NCBI GenBank assembly: GCA_028571685.1
Contig: CM053143.1
Coordinates: forward strand, 49,469,208 to 49,533,207
Reading direction: 5' to 3'
DNA from: Heterohyrax brucei
Taxonomy: Eukaryota; Chordata; Mammalia; Hyracoidea; Procaviidae
DNA length: 64,000 bases
This document shows positions 56,046 to 64,000 of this stretch, piece after piece; the first letter of the stretch is position 1, and each line of letters opens with the position of its first letter. Both the position numbers and the translations under genes were made by a program. A model generated the notes under the pieces. It searched no databases and was not told the DNA's origin. It was given only the letters and a program-made list of their open reading frames with translations.

Positions 56046-56714
56046 TATAAAAGATTAAATAAGCTCCTTGATGCCAATGGTAATTTTTTCACTATTATGA
56101 AAACTCTATACTGGTTTGAGACATTAAAATCCTTTTGACGACAGTGCATCACAGACAGCTGTGCACACCCTAGTGCCCTTACTCCCCTAATACATAGACA
56201 CACTTATCGCCCCAGTGTTCATAATCACAGAAGAACACTCACTTTGAGGTACAGTGTCTCCTGCCCAGAATGCCCTCCTCCTGCTCCTTACCTGCCTGAT
56301 GAATCCCTTCAGACCCTTCCATGGGGCACAGGAGAAGCATGAGCTTTGGAGCCCCCACAGAAATAGATTCCACAAACTCACTAGCTGGGTGATCAAGGAC
56401 ATCTTACTTGGCTGCTGAGGGCCTCCACTGTCTCACTTAAAAAGTGAGAACAGCACAGTTGTAAGGGTAAGAGGTGCTGCACACAAGCAGGCCATCAATG
56501 TTCCTCATGCTAGGATCCCTACTAACGAAAGTTTAAAAATGAAACAAACACACAAAAAAGCTTTATTGTGCCTTTTTTTGTGAAGCTGTCTCAACTGTGC
56601 CAAACAAAACTGATCACTGCTTTTCCTACGTATCTTGAAGAATGTTACAGGTATGTCTACTGTATCAATAATCATATTACATTTATATCATTTGATTTCA
56701 AGTCTGTGTCCCCA
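56046..56714. other. Unassigned sequence
   Basis: No element recognised. Confidence 0.4.
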
Positions 56715-56830
56715 TTAGCATTGAACTTAAGGGCTGAAACCATGCCTGGATAATGGACTTCTTGAGCCTCAGCAACTAACGCTGTGTCTGGCACAGCACA
56801 GTTAACACATGTTTTTTCAGAAGATAGATG
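56715..56830 (+). mobile_element. L2/MIR 3' end fragment
   Basis: 'ttaagggctgaaaccatgcc', 'gctgtgtctggcacagcaca' and 'gttaacacatgttttttcag' resemble the L2 3' end. Confidence 0.5.
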
Positions 56831-57189
56831 AATCCAAAAGTGTTTGCCTAGGCTCCTTGGTTCAGTATTTTTTTTCCTTTTTTTTTCTGGATAATTTTTC
56901 TTCACTGGAAATTTAGTTTCCTTAAATTGTTACCACTGAGTTTATAGACTGTCCTATCTGACTTTCTTTAGGTCAGGTAATGTAATCTTTGGTCTCTCCC
57001 TACAAATCTTCTAACAATTATGTTATCAACTTTATGTCTCTTTGTTTCTATTAGCTTGCTTTGTCCAACTCAGTCTACACATCCAATTGTTCACCCATTT
57101 AGCTGGCACTTACTGAGTCAGGCACCGAAGAACAGACTGAACATGGCTCACCAAGCCCATCGCAAAGCTCCTGCTAATCAGGAGCTCCT
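56831..57189. other. Unassigned sequence
   Basis: T-rich at left. No element recognised before the RTE derivative. Confidence 0.4.
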
Positions 57190-57485
57190 GCCCCACACCC
57201 ATCTGTCATACTATAGTGGCTTGCATGTTGCTGTGTTGCCAAACTATGCCACCCATATTTCAAATACCTGCAGGGTGACCAGTGGTGGACAGGTGTCAGT
57301 GGAGCTTCCAAACTAACAAAGGGCTTGGAGACCTACTTCCAAAATTAGACAACAAAACCCTATGTATTCCTGCAGACCAGTGTCCAGTCACAATCATAAA
57401 GATGCCACAAGACTGCACAGTATTTCATTCTGCTACACATAAGGTTTCAATGGGTCAGAACCATGAGTCAACAGCAATTAACATT
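57190..57485 (+). mobile_element. Non-autonomous RTE derivative
   Basis: The first part ('catctgtcatactatagtgg', 'cttgcatgttgctgtgttgc', 'acctgcagggtgaccagtgg') matches the 5' region of the full RTE, and the last part ('cataaggtttcaatgggtca', 'gagtcaacagcaatta') is the RTE 3' tail. The whole ORF is absent. Confidence 0.78.
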
Positions 57486-57493
57486 ATATAGCC

Positions 57494-57536
57494 ATTTTAC
57501 ATATATACATATATAATATATATTACATATATATCA
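57494..57536. repeat. (AT)n tract
   Basis: AT microsatellite with C interruptions, right after the RTE derivative's tail. Confidence 0.88.
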
Positions 57537-58714
57537 ACATAGAAAAAGTAACTCTATTCCATAGCACAGTAACACCAGTAAGAACCAGTTTGTAACACTA
57601 CCTATAAATCTGTACAAGAACAATAGAGAGCTATTCTTAGCTTCCCTGAGCATAGTTTAACAACAACAACAAAAATGGTGAATATATTTTCTGATTTCCA
57701 ATTAATTTCCTCAGACTTGTTTATGTGTATTTATGTGCTGATAAGTAGTACTAGGAGACAAAAATAAATTGGGTGTTGTGTCACAATTTTATATGATACT
57801 ATCATAGATATCATTGTCAGACCCTTTAAATTTAAACCTAAGCCTGCAGCATATGATAAACTAAGCAGAGTTAAAAGCAAGGAAAATGATTCATTTTGTT
57901 TCAGGTCTCCCTATATATTAGATCCCCCTCCCCACCCCACCCCCCAAAAAGAGAGATGTCAGCCTGACCAGGCCTTCAGTGGAACAAGAGAATTTACAGA
58001 TCCAACGGTGTAAATGAAACTTGAAACTATCACCCAAAAATAAAAGATGAAAATGCCCTCTCCAGATGAGGAAGCGATTTGAAAATAACATGGTGCAGAG
58101 AGGCCTTGCTCTCATTATTAGATGCCGTAAGTCAAAAAGCCTAAAAGCTTCTGTCCACATAGGCTGCCACTCAGTCTGCACATCTCTAAAACAGAGATAG
58201 AAACAACACCCCTTCCTCATCTTAGAGGCAGTAGGATTACCAAAACTGGGCAAGGGACATACTTTGAAAGGCAGTGATGAATTATAATATAAATAAAGAG
58301 TGAAGACTGCTATTCAAAAATGCTCTTTCAAATATTCTGGATACTGGGACAGATTTCTTTAGATGCTTGGGGCTTTGTCCACATGTGTAGGATTTTTAAA
58401 GTCGTCTGCTGCAAAAGCAAACAATTTGCTGTTTGATCTGGAGAACAGAATACGACCTCAAGCCTTTGCTGGCTGTCCAGAGTGCTGTTTCAGATGCTGC
58501 ACAACATTCGGTCTGAAACAGTCTCTGCAGAACAATATCACACAAATCAAAGGAAAGAGAAGAGAGCTGGATTAAAATACAGCAACCCTCAATTCTTCTT
58601 TTCATTTATTTCATGTTTATCTATTTGGGAATATCGCTTACCTCTTGTCTCTCACTACAGTAGAGAACTGGGCTAGAGCTGAGAGTCCTGGGTTAGCACC
58701 CAGATTTGGCCAAA
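57537..58714. other. Repeat-poor unassigned sequence
   Basis: Contains a strong C-run motif at 57924 and gene-like mixed composition to about 58700. Overlapping open frames on both strands at 58360-58680 have no recognisable domain. Confidence 0.4.
57924..57945 (-). other. G-quadruplex motif
   Basis: On the minus strand there are four G tracts of 6, 4, 4 and 5 joined by single-base loops (T, T, A), a canonical and very stable quadruplex pattern. The plus strand carries the matching C tracts (i-motif). Position beside a repeat-poor block hints at, but does not prove, a regulatory role. Confidence 0.85.
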
Positions 58715-58920
58715 GTCCCCAGGCGGCTCAAAAGATTACGTGTATAACTACCAACCAAAAGGTTGGTGGTTGGAACCCACTTGGAGGTCCCTCAGAAGAC
58801 AGGCCTGGTGATCTGCTTCCAGATGCATTACAGCTGTGAAACCCCCAACAGAGCAATTCTACTCTGCACACATGTGGTCACCATCAGTCAGAATTGACTA
58901 GACTGCACATAACAGCAACA
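58715..58920 (+). mobile_element. AfroSINE, long-type, with RTE-like tail
   Basis: 'ctaccaaccaaaaggttggt', 'ggaacccacttggaggtccc', 'aggcctggtgatctgcttcc' then the 3' end 'ggtcaccatcagtcagaatt' and 'gcacataacagcaaca'. The last 50 bases closely match the end of the full RTE at 50.2 kb. Confidence 0.88.
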
Positions 58921-58951
58921 ATTCGTGAAAAATCTTTAAAAAATAAATAAA

Positions 58952-59098
58952 TAAACCTTATCATTGAGCTGTTTCAATTCATAAAAACCCTACAGGGTAG
59001 AAGGGACTACTTCATAGGGTTTCAAAGGAGTGGCTGGTGGACTTAAACTGCCAACCATTTGGTGAGCCAGCAGCTTTTAACCACTGCACCGCCAGGGC
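58952..59098 (-). mobile_element. AfroSINE
   Basis: 'cattgagctgtttcaattca', 'agggtttcaaaggagtggct', 'cttttaaccactgcaccgcc'. Antisense; A-rich tail (aaataaataaataaa) at the left. Confidence 0.9.
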
Positions 59099-60019
59099 AA
59101 AGCCTCTGCACCTTTAGCTTTAAAATACACACATGTGATTCCTATACCACGATGTAAATAACTGGAAAAACATTGCCAGTTGCAAGCATTAAACCCAAGA
59201 GATTATTAAAAGAAGGCTGCCCCGTCAACTGCTTTCTAGTCTCCCAAAACTATCAGAAAACCATTTGTTTACCATTTATAGAAAACAGCAATGCATAGGT
59301 TGAGAGTCAGAAAAAGTTCCAGAGAACAAAGGCCCTGAACTTATAAAATGAAGAAAGCAGTCAATTTTCCCAAAGAAATCCACCATAAGAGGACCCGAGA
59401 GTCATCTCACTACAGGCGTAGTGTGCTCAAGTAGACACGAGAGGCAATCCCTAATCAGAGGAAGGGGGTGAAACGACACTCTTGCCCATTCCACTGCGAG
59501 GAAGAAGGGAAGATACCCAAGCAGATGCAGGTCCGGTAAATGAGTGGCAAATGCACAGTTAAGGACTGTGGCAAGGACAGCAGGTCACACAGTCACACTT
59601 ATTTGCACAGAGAGAAACACTGTCAGCAGCAGCTGCTGCAGCAGCAGCCACCTCCGATTTAAAGAACAATGATAAATATAGCTAGAGGAATAGATGAAGC
59701 CGGAATACTGAGATGCTACTGGATGTTCCTGATATCGTCTGTGTGTTCATCACACACTAATCAAATCATCGAGAATGACTGCTTTCTAAGCCCATAAATA
59801 TTTTTCCGTAGCTGCAGAAACACAATGCAGCTGTGTGTTTATGTGATAAGCCCTCCATAGAGAAGGCAGGCCAACACGCTCACAGAGATAGGATGCAGGG
59901 ACTGATGGTGGAGAAGGGAAGACTCGTTGTGCCTTAGCTCCACCAATGGCTCAGCAGAGGACCAGTGTGACATAATCTAGACGTGCATAACACCTTCCTT
60001 ACCGGAAAGAAAAAGCAAT
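59099..60019. other. Repeat-free sequence with CAG/CTG palindrome
   Basis: No repeat recognised. At 59624-59647 'cagcagcag' and 'ctgctg' words build a short palindrome (GCAGCAGCTGCTGC). The following 59660-59900 is AT-rich with motif-like words and might be conserved non-coding DNA; this is inference only. Confidence 0.4.
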
Positions 60020-60205
60020 TTCCAAGAATTACCTCATTGCTCTTTATCATGCCCCTAGGGAATGGGTAGCAAGTATTATCCAATTTTGCAGGCAGTGAAA
60101 GCAAGTTTATGATTGGCTGAACATCCTGGTAAAGGTTATAGAAGTCTGTGCTGCTGCTGAGATTAGAACCAGTTCCCCAGTCTTCCTTTGCAATAACCAT
60201 TACTT
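60020..60205 (-). mobile_element. MIR
   Basis: Minus-strand MIR: 'ttacctcattgctctttatc', 'agcaagtattatccaatttt', 'gctgagattagaaccagttc', 'aataaccattacttaagcac'. Confidence 0.68.
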
Positions 60206-60605
60206 AAGCACCTTTTGAAACTCATTAAAATGGCAACGAACCATTTTCAAAGAAAAACGTGAAGCTTTAAAAAAAAAAGCAAAAATGGAAAATTTCACAT
60301 TCAATATTATCCTTAGTTACATAAAATGTGTATGTTTATAAAATTGGATTTACAAGCAGCCAATATGAGCAGTAATATCTGGATTGTGAGATTAACAGTA
60401 ATTTCAGGAGCTTTTTCATTATTGTTTTTGTTGTTTTTTTTTTTCCTCCTTCATTTGGCTCCGTGTTCTCCAAGTCCTAAATCCCGCAATCATATTTTCG
60501 CTGAAAAAAGTAACTCAAAGTGCAAAATTCATTACCAGTTCTTTATAGATCGTAAAAATGCTAACAGTTATCAGTCAGTAATATTTTAAAGAGTTTCTAC
60601 AGTTC
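60206..60605. other. Unassigned AT-rich sequence
   Basis: T-rich stretch near 60420-60445. No element recognised. Confidence 0.4.
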
Positions 60606-60766
60606 AGAAACCCTGGTGTCATAGTGGTTAGGAGCTACAGCTGCTAACCCAAAGGCTGGCAGTTCCAATCTATGAGGCACTCCTTGGAAACCACGCGGGG
60701 CAGTTCTACTTTGTCCTATAGAGTCACTATGAGTTGGAATCAATGTGACAGCAATGGCTTTTTTAA
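60606..60766 (+). mobile_element. AfroSINE
   Basis: 'gaaaccctggtgtcatagtg', 'gctgctaacccaaaggctgg', 'tcactatgagttggaatcaa'. Full length. Confidence 0.94.
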
Positions 60767-60834
60767 AATACTAGTATAATATGTGTTAACAAAAACAATG
60801 GAAACAATATCACTTACCATGTCCTTTGCTTCCA

Positions 60835-61270
60835 AATTTCATTCCTAAACACAGCACACTCCCTCCCCACTATAATCCATGCCTACACACTGCCAAAAGA
60901 TCTAATTTCCTAAATGATGGCACCAATCAATGAAACTTTAGTCTCTGTTCAATGACGTTCAAACTCCAGAGCTCAGTCTAAAATCTGGCCACAGACTAAC
61001 CTGTCAGTTTGCTCTTCAATTAGATCTTTAACTCCTCCCTACATGTTCTGTTCTTCAAAAATATCTCATTCATTCCTGCTTTGTCTATCTTTGCTCCTTT
61101 ATCTAAAATGTCTACTTTTAGCTTTGAAGAGTCAACCCTTTATTCAAGGCCTTAATGAAGTCTCTCAATCAGATGCAACTCCATCCTCATCTGAATCTTA
61201 ATTACAGTTTAACAAAGTGCATCACAAAGCACTTTTTTATATTTTGTATCTCTTTATACAATATAGTATA
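60835..61270 (+). mobile_element. L2 fragment
   Basis: Plus-strand L2 3' UTR words: 'gtctaaaatctggccacaga', 'ctcctttatctaaaatgtct', 'acagtttaacaaagtgcatc', 'atcacaaagcacttttttat'. Continues beyond an L1M insertion at 61.7 kb. Confidence 0.7.
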
Positions 61271-61284
61271 ATATCCATTATTCT

Positions 61285-61580
61285 GGCAGGGTTCATTGTC
61301 ATAAAAATATAGATAACACATTTGCCAATTCAATGCTTTTCATACACACAATTCAGTGACACTGTCATCAATCAGTTGTGCAATCTTCACCAATATCCAA
61401 TGCCAAATTTTCCATCACCATAAACAGAAATTCAATGCTGTGTAAACAGTAACTTCTCCTTACCTTCTCCCTTCCTCATGTGGTAAACACTGATTTCTAT
61501 GCATTTGCCTGCTCTATTTTATGTTAGTAAGATGGAATAATATTTGTCTTTTTGTGGTTGACTCACTTTACATACCCATT
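61285..61580 (-). mobile_element. L1M 3' UTR fragment
   Basis: Antisense old-L1 3' UTR: 'cacacaattcagtgacactg', 'gttgtgcaatcttcaccaat', 'tttccatcaccataaacaga', 'ctgatttctatgcatttgcc'. It lies within an L2. Confidence 0.75.
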
Positions 61581-61659
61581 TGAAATATAAGAATTTTATT
61601 TGAGATAAAACCACTATTATATGGTGAAGCATCTAATCCTAGTATTTTTCAAGTTTTAT

Positions 61660-61850
61660 ATGGGCTTCTCAACGCCAATGGTATCTAATCTGGGCACTAA
61701 CTATGCACTGCTTTCAGTTCACTTTGTGAGTTTTTTTTGTGTATGCCTCTACTAAGCTGTAAACTTCTTGAGAATAAGTCCTAAACATGGTTGTAACTCA
61801 GCAGTTCCAAGCATATCTTCAACTAATCTTTGTGATATTAAAGAAATAAC
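61660..61850 (+). mobile_element. L2 3' end
   Basis: 'ctctactaagctgtaaactt', 'cttgagaataagtcctaaac', 'caactaatctttgtgatatt' match the L2 3' end and probably complete the L2 fragment to the left. Confidence 0.6.
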
Positions 61851-62427
61851 AGCCTGTGGATGACTTAGATAATGACAGAATAAACCTTACTAACAAAACA
61901 CACATTGATAATCAAGTTGAAAGATATAAAAACTACAGAACACAGTATTCCTAACTTATACCAATGCACTGCAATTGTTCAGATTAATAAGATATCCAAC
62001 CAATTAATGTACATGAAGCAATTCTGTTCAGAAGCATCATAACTGCTTTTTAGCTGAGTAATACTCAATCTCTCAATCTCTGCACTGTTCTTTAACTCCT
62101 CTGCCGATGACTAGCTGTGTTATTTCAGGCAATCATTCTTAATGTTTTGATAAGGGTTATCAACACATTCTGACTCATTCATTTTTGCAAAATATTTTAT
62201 CCTGTTGCTACTTAAGAAAGCTAAATAAACCAGTGCTTTTACATTACAGATTTTGTGAATTCCAGCAGCTGCACTTCAGTGGCTTGTCCAGACTTCTTGG
62301 TCAGGTCTAATCATTCTACCCCAATATACCTTATAGCAACTGGTCTCAAAATTGTACTTGGAATAGTACTTTTGGATTTTTGTTTTTCTATGTCTTACCA
62401 TTTTTCAAGGACAAGCAAATCTGTAAT
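61851..62427. other. Unassigned sequence
   Basis: No element recognised. Confidence 0.4.
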
Positions 62428-62755
62428 ATGAGCAATGGGCGCAGTGATAGCAGTGGTAGAATTCTTGCCTTCCACCTAGTAGACCCACATTTGCTTGTCA
62501 GCCAATATACCTTAAGCACAGTCAAGACCTCTCTGTAAGTGGCACCTTGTCTGTTGCTATGATGCTCAACAGGCTTCGGTATAGTTTCCAAACTACGACA
62601 GACTAGGAAGAAAAGTCTGGTGATCTACTTCCAAATTTCAGCCAATGAAAGTCCTGTGGATCACAGTGGTCCAATCTGCAACTGATCACGGGGATGGTGC
62701 AGGACTGTGCAGGGTTTCATCCTACAGACATGCAGATTTTACACTGAAGTATTAT
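62428..62755 (+). mobile_element. SINE with tRNA-Gly-like head and RTE body
   Basis: The head 'cagtggtagaattcttgcct' followed by 'tccac' and 'cagccaatat' follows tRNA-Gly(GCC) with its promoter boxes, plus a short insertion after the first G's. The body ('ggcaccttgtctgttgctat', 'atagtttccaaactacgaca', 'gatctacttccaaatttcag') is the RTE 5' region found at 46.9 and 57.2 kb, and 'aggactgtgcagggtttcat' belongs near the RTE 3' end. It is a mobile chimera, not a tRNA gene: the stem pairing is ruined. Confidence 0.75.
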
Positions 62756-62791
62756 ACTAGTCTCCATGTCTTATCAGTCCGGATCATTAAC

Positions 62792-62961
62792 TAGAAAACC
62801 CTGGTAGTGTAGTGGTAAAGTGCTATGGCTGCTAACCAAAAGGTTGGCAGTTCAAATCTACCCGGTACTCCCTGGATACTGTATGGAGCAGTTCTACTCT
62901 GTCCTATAGGGTCACTAGAAGTCAGAATCGACTCAAGAGCAGCAAGTGTTTTGTTTTGTTT
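62792..62961 (+). mobile_element. AfroSINE
   Basis: 'gaaaaccctggtagtgtagt', 'gctgctaaccaaaaggttgg', 'gtcagaatcgactcaagagc', tail 'gttttgttttgttttt'. Full length, with the T-rich 3' tail typical of the family. Confidence 0.95.
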
Positions 62962-63075
62962 TTAATTATTGCCTAGGTTTTCCTTTATTCTCTACTTGGA
63001 TAATTACACTCAGTTGACCCTATGTTTGTATGCGATAAACATCAGAGGGAACACTGTGTGTGTGTATACATGTCA

Positions 63076-63106
63076 AGTGCCGTCGAGTCGGATCCGACTC
63101 ACGTGA
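63076..63106 (-). mobile_element. AfroSINE fragment with 16-bp palindrome
   Basis: 'caagtgccgtcgagtcgg' plus the perfect palindrome GAGTCGGATCCGACTC (63085-63100), the same core as the fragment at 17.2 kb. It runs into a CACGTG E-box. Confidence 0.6.
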
Positions 63107-63242
63107 CAGTGATAAACTAACGCACGTTATTTAAACGGCAAGCCTTGATCACACACTGCAGTCGTTGCACATGAACACTGCAACATACTCACACAACTTC
63201 ACGGCAACACCTACAGCCGAGGGGAAGCAGCCTTCCTCTTAG

Positions 63243-63273
63243 TTACCAGAGAAGATGGAAGAGAGCTACATTA
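63243..63273 (+). other. Candidate 31-nt exon
   Basis: The pyrimidine-rich 'ccttcctcttag' ends in an acceptor AG, and 'gtaagt' follows at 63274-63279. All 31 bases between are open in the frame reading LPEKMEESYI. Signals are good but short matches occur by chance. Confidence 0.18.
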
Positions 63274-63502
63274 GTAAGTCAGTATTTTTAGAAGACTCGC
63301 TGGGTGACCAGTTCTCCGCCAGGTGGCTTCGCCTGTGTGTAAACGTTTTCCTGTCTTGTGAAACGACGTAATGATGCAGAGCGCATCACAAAGGGTGGAG
63401 GTCCACTGAAGGGCTTTAGAGCAGACAAAAATGAGGGGTTCTCCACACTACGTGTCACATCTCCCAAAGGTTTTTTTTTCCCCCCTTTAACTCAGCACTC
63501 AC

Positions 63503-63622
63503 CTCATTTAACTTTTTAATATTGCCCATGAAATCAGAGAGGACATCCCAAGCATCCTGTCTGATGCCCGAAGGCACAGTGGAAAACAGCCGAGATGGCA
63601 CTATAAAGAGATCGCTCCAGAG
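63503..63622 (-). CDS. Candidate coding exon with perfect donor
   Basis: On the minus strand 40 codons (starting LWSDLFIVPSR, ending SDFMGNIKKLNE) run without a stop to GAG|GTGAGT, a perfect splice donor at 63502-63497. A CAG lies just before the first codon at 63623-63625, but its pyrimidine tract is poor; other acceptors (ATAG, CATCAG) lie inside. The open frame is closed upstream by two TGA codons near 63645. It lies in the repeat-free, CpG-containing block, as an exon would. I do not recognise the protein. It could also be a non-coding first exon or chance. Confidence 0.3.
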
Positions 63623-64000
63623 CTGCGGCTCCCAAAGGCATATTCATCAAGGCGAACGCCGGGCTTTTTGCACGTGTTTTAAAATGATTCGGAGGTAATA
63701 GCTCTCTGGGTTTGCTTTAAACTCGTTCCTTCACAGTGAAACCAAAGCAGGCACTGCACACCCGGGAAAGCAAACCTGGCCCAGGAAATAACAAAAGTCT
63801 TTTCTGTTTCACAGCCAATGAGACTGAAACTCGAGAAAGACTGGGGGAGGGGAGGTGTCCTTTAAACAATCTGTAGCTATTTTGCGTGATTTTCCCTGAA
63901 GCAATAAATAACTGTGCTCCCTGCTGCCGCGGTTTTATCAAGCTCTGTTTGTCGTAACTGTGCATTATGTCCCTATACAAGGCAGCATCTTTGAGCTTGT

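Larger units (their letters stand above)
62962..64000. promoter_or_regulatory. CpG-containing unique block, possible promoter or first-exon region
   Basis: Compared with its surroundings this stretch keeps more CpG dinucleotides and, from about 63110, has no repeats. It holds CACGTG E-boxes at 63100-63105 and about 63671-63676, a TATAAA at 63602-63607 (plus), 'gacgtaatga' (ATF/CRE-like) near 63366, and the candidate exons described separately. A regulatory or 5'-gene role is inference. Confidence 0.35.

Noticed and set aside
62428..62500. tRNA-Gly gene
   Set aside because: The head resembles tRNA-Gly but contains an insertion and mismatched arms, and it continues directly into RTE sequence, so it is a SINE head.

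Overview
This is a 64 kb piece of mammalian, AT-rich, non-coding nuclear DNA, intergenic or deep intronic. No complete cellular protein-coding gene can be supported. The repeat content points to an afrotherian, most likely an elephant or another paenungulate. About 36 copies or fragments of the tRNA-derived AfroSINE family lie on both strands. They accompany BovB-like RTE LINEs and their deletion derivatives, LINE-1 elements, and the older mammalian layer (MIR, L2, MER5, MaLR LTRs, a mariner). The species call is inference from SINE type; no gene names the locus.

Layout. 0-2.6 kb: AfroSINEs in unassigned DNA. 2.66-8.85 kb: a full-length-type LINE-1 on the minus strand, flanked by recognisable target-site duplications and carrying a foreign 155-bp insert copied from 1.7 kb away. 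9.1-16.0 kb: a second minus-strand LINE-1 in the same orientation, with a nested LINE-1 3' piece, an internal deletion and a 5' UTR built of about five tandem monomers. 16-25 kb: AfroSINEs, MIRs and two MaLR-type LTRs. 26.0-26.6 kb: a mariner relic folded as a long inverted repeat. 27-41 kb: SINE-dotted DNA with a repeat-poor block at 34.8-39.4 kb. 41-43.7 kb: two 5'-truncated minus-strand RTE pieces. 46.9-50.2 kb: a nearly full-length plus-strand RTE with a decayed ORF (endonuclease and YADD reverse-transcriptase motifs still visible) and an AfroSINE nested with an exact 10-bp duplication. 51-62 kb: an L1 3' UTR piece, MIR, L2, an L1M fragment, a MaLR LTR, and RTE-derived short elements, one with a tRNA-Gly-like head. 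63-64 kb: the most gene-like stretch, with E-boxes, a TATA-like box and a 40-codon minus-strand open segment ending at a perfect splice donor.

Functional links visible here are those of mobile elements: AfroSINE and RTE copies share a 3' tail, which fits RTE-driven SINE mobilisation. No dramatic new system was found. The best leads are the templated insertion in the first LINE-1, the monomeric L1 5' UTR, the SINE/RTE chimeras, the candidate exons at 20.66 kb and 63.5 kb, and a strong G-quadruplex motif at 57.9 kb. All identifications are by eye, without database searches.
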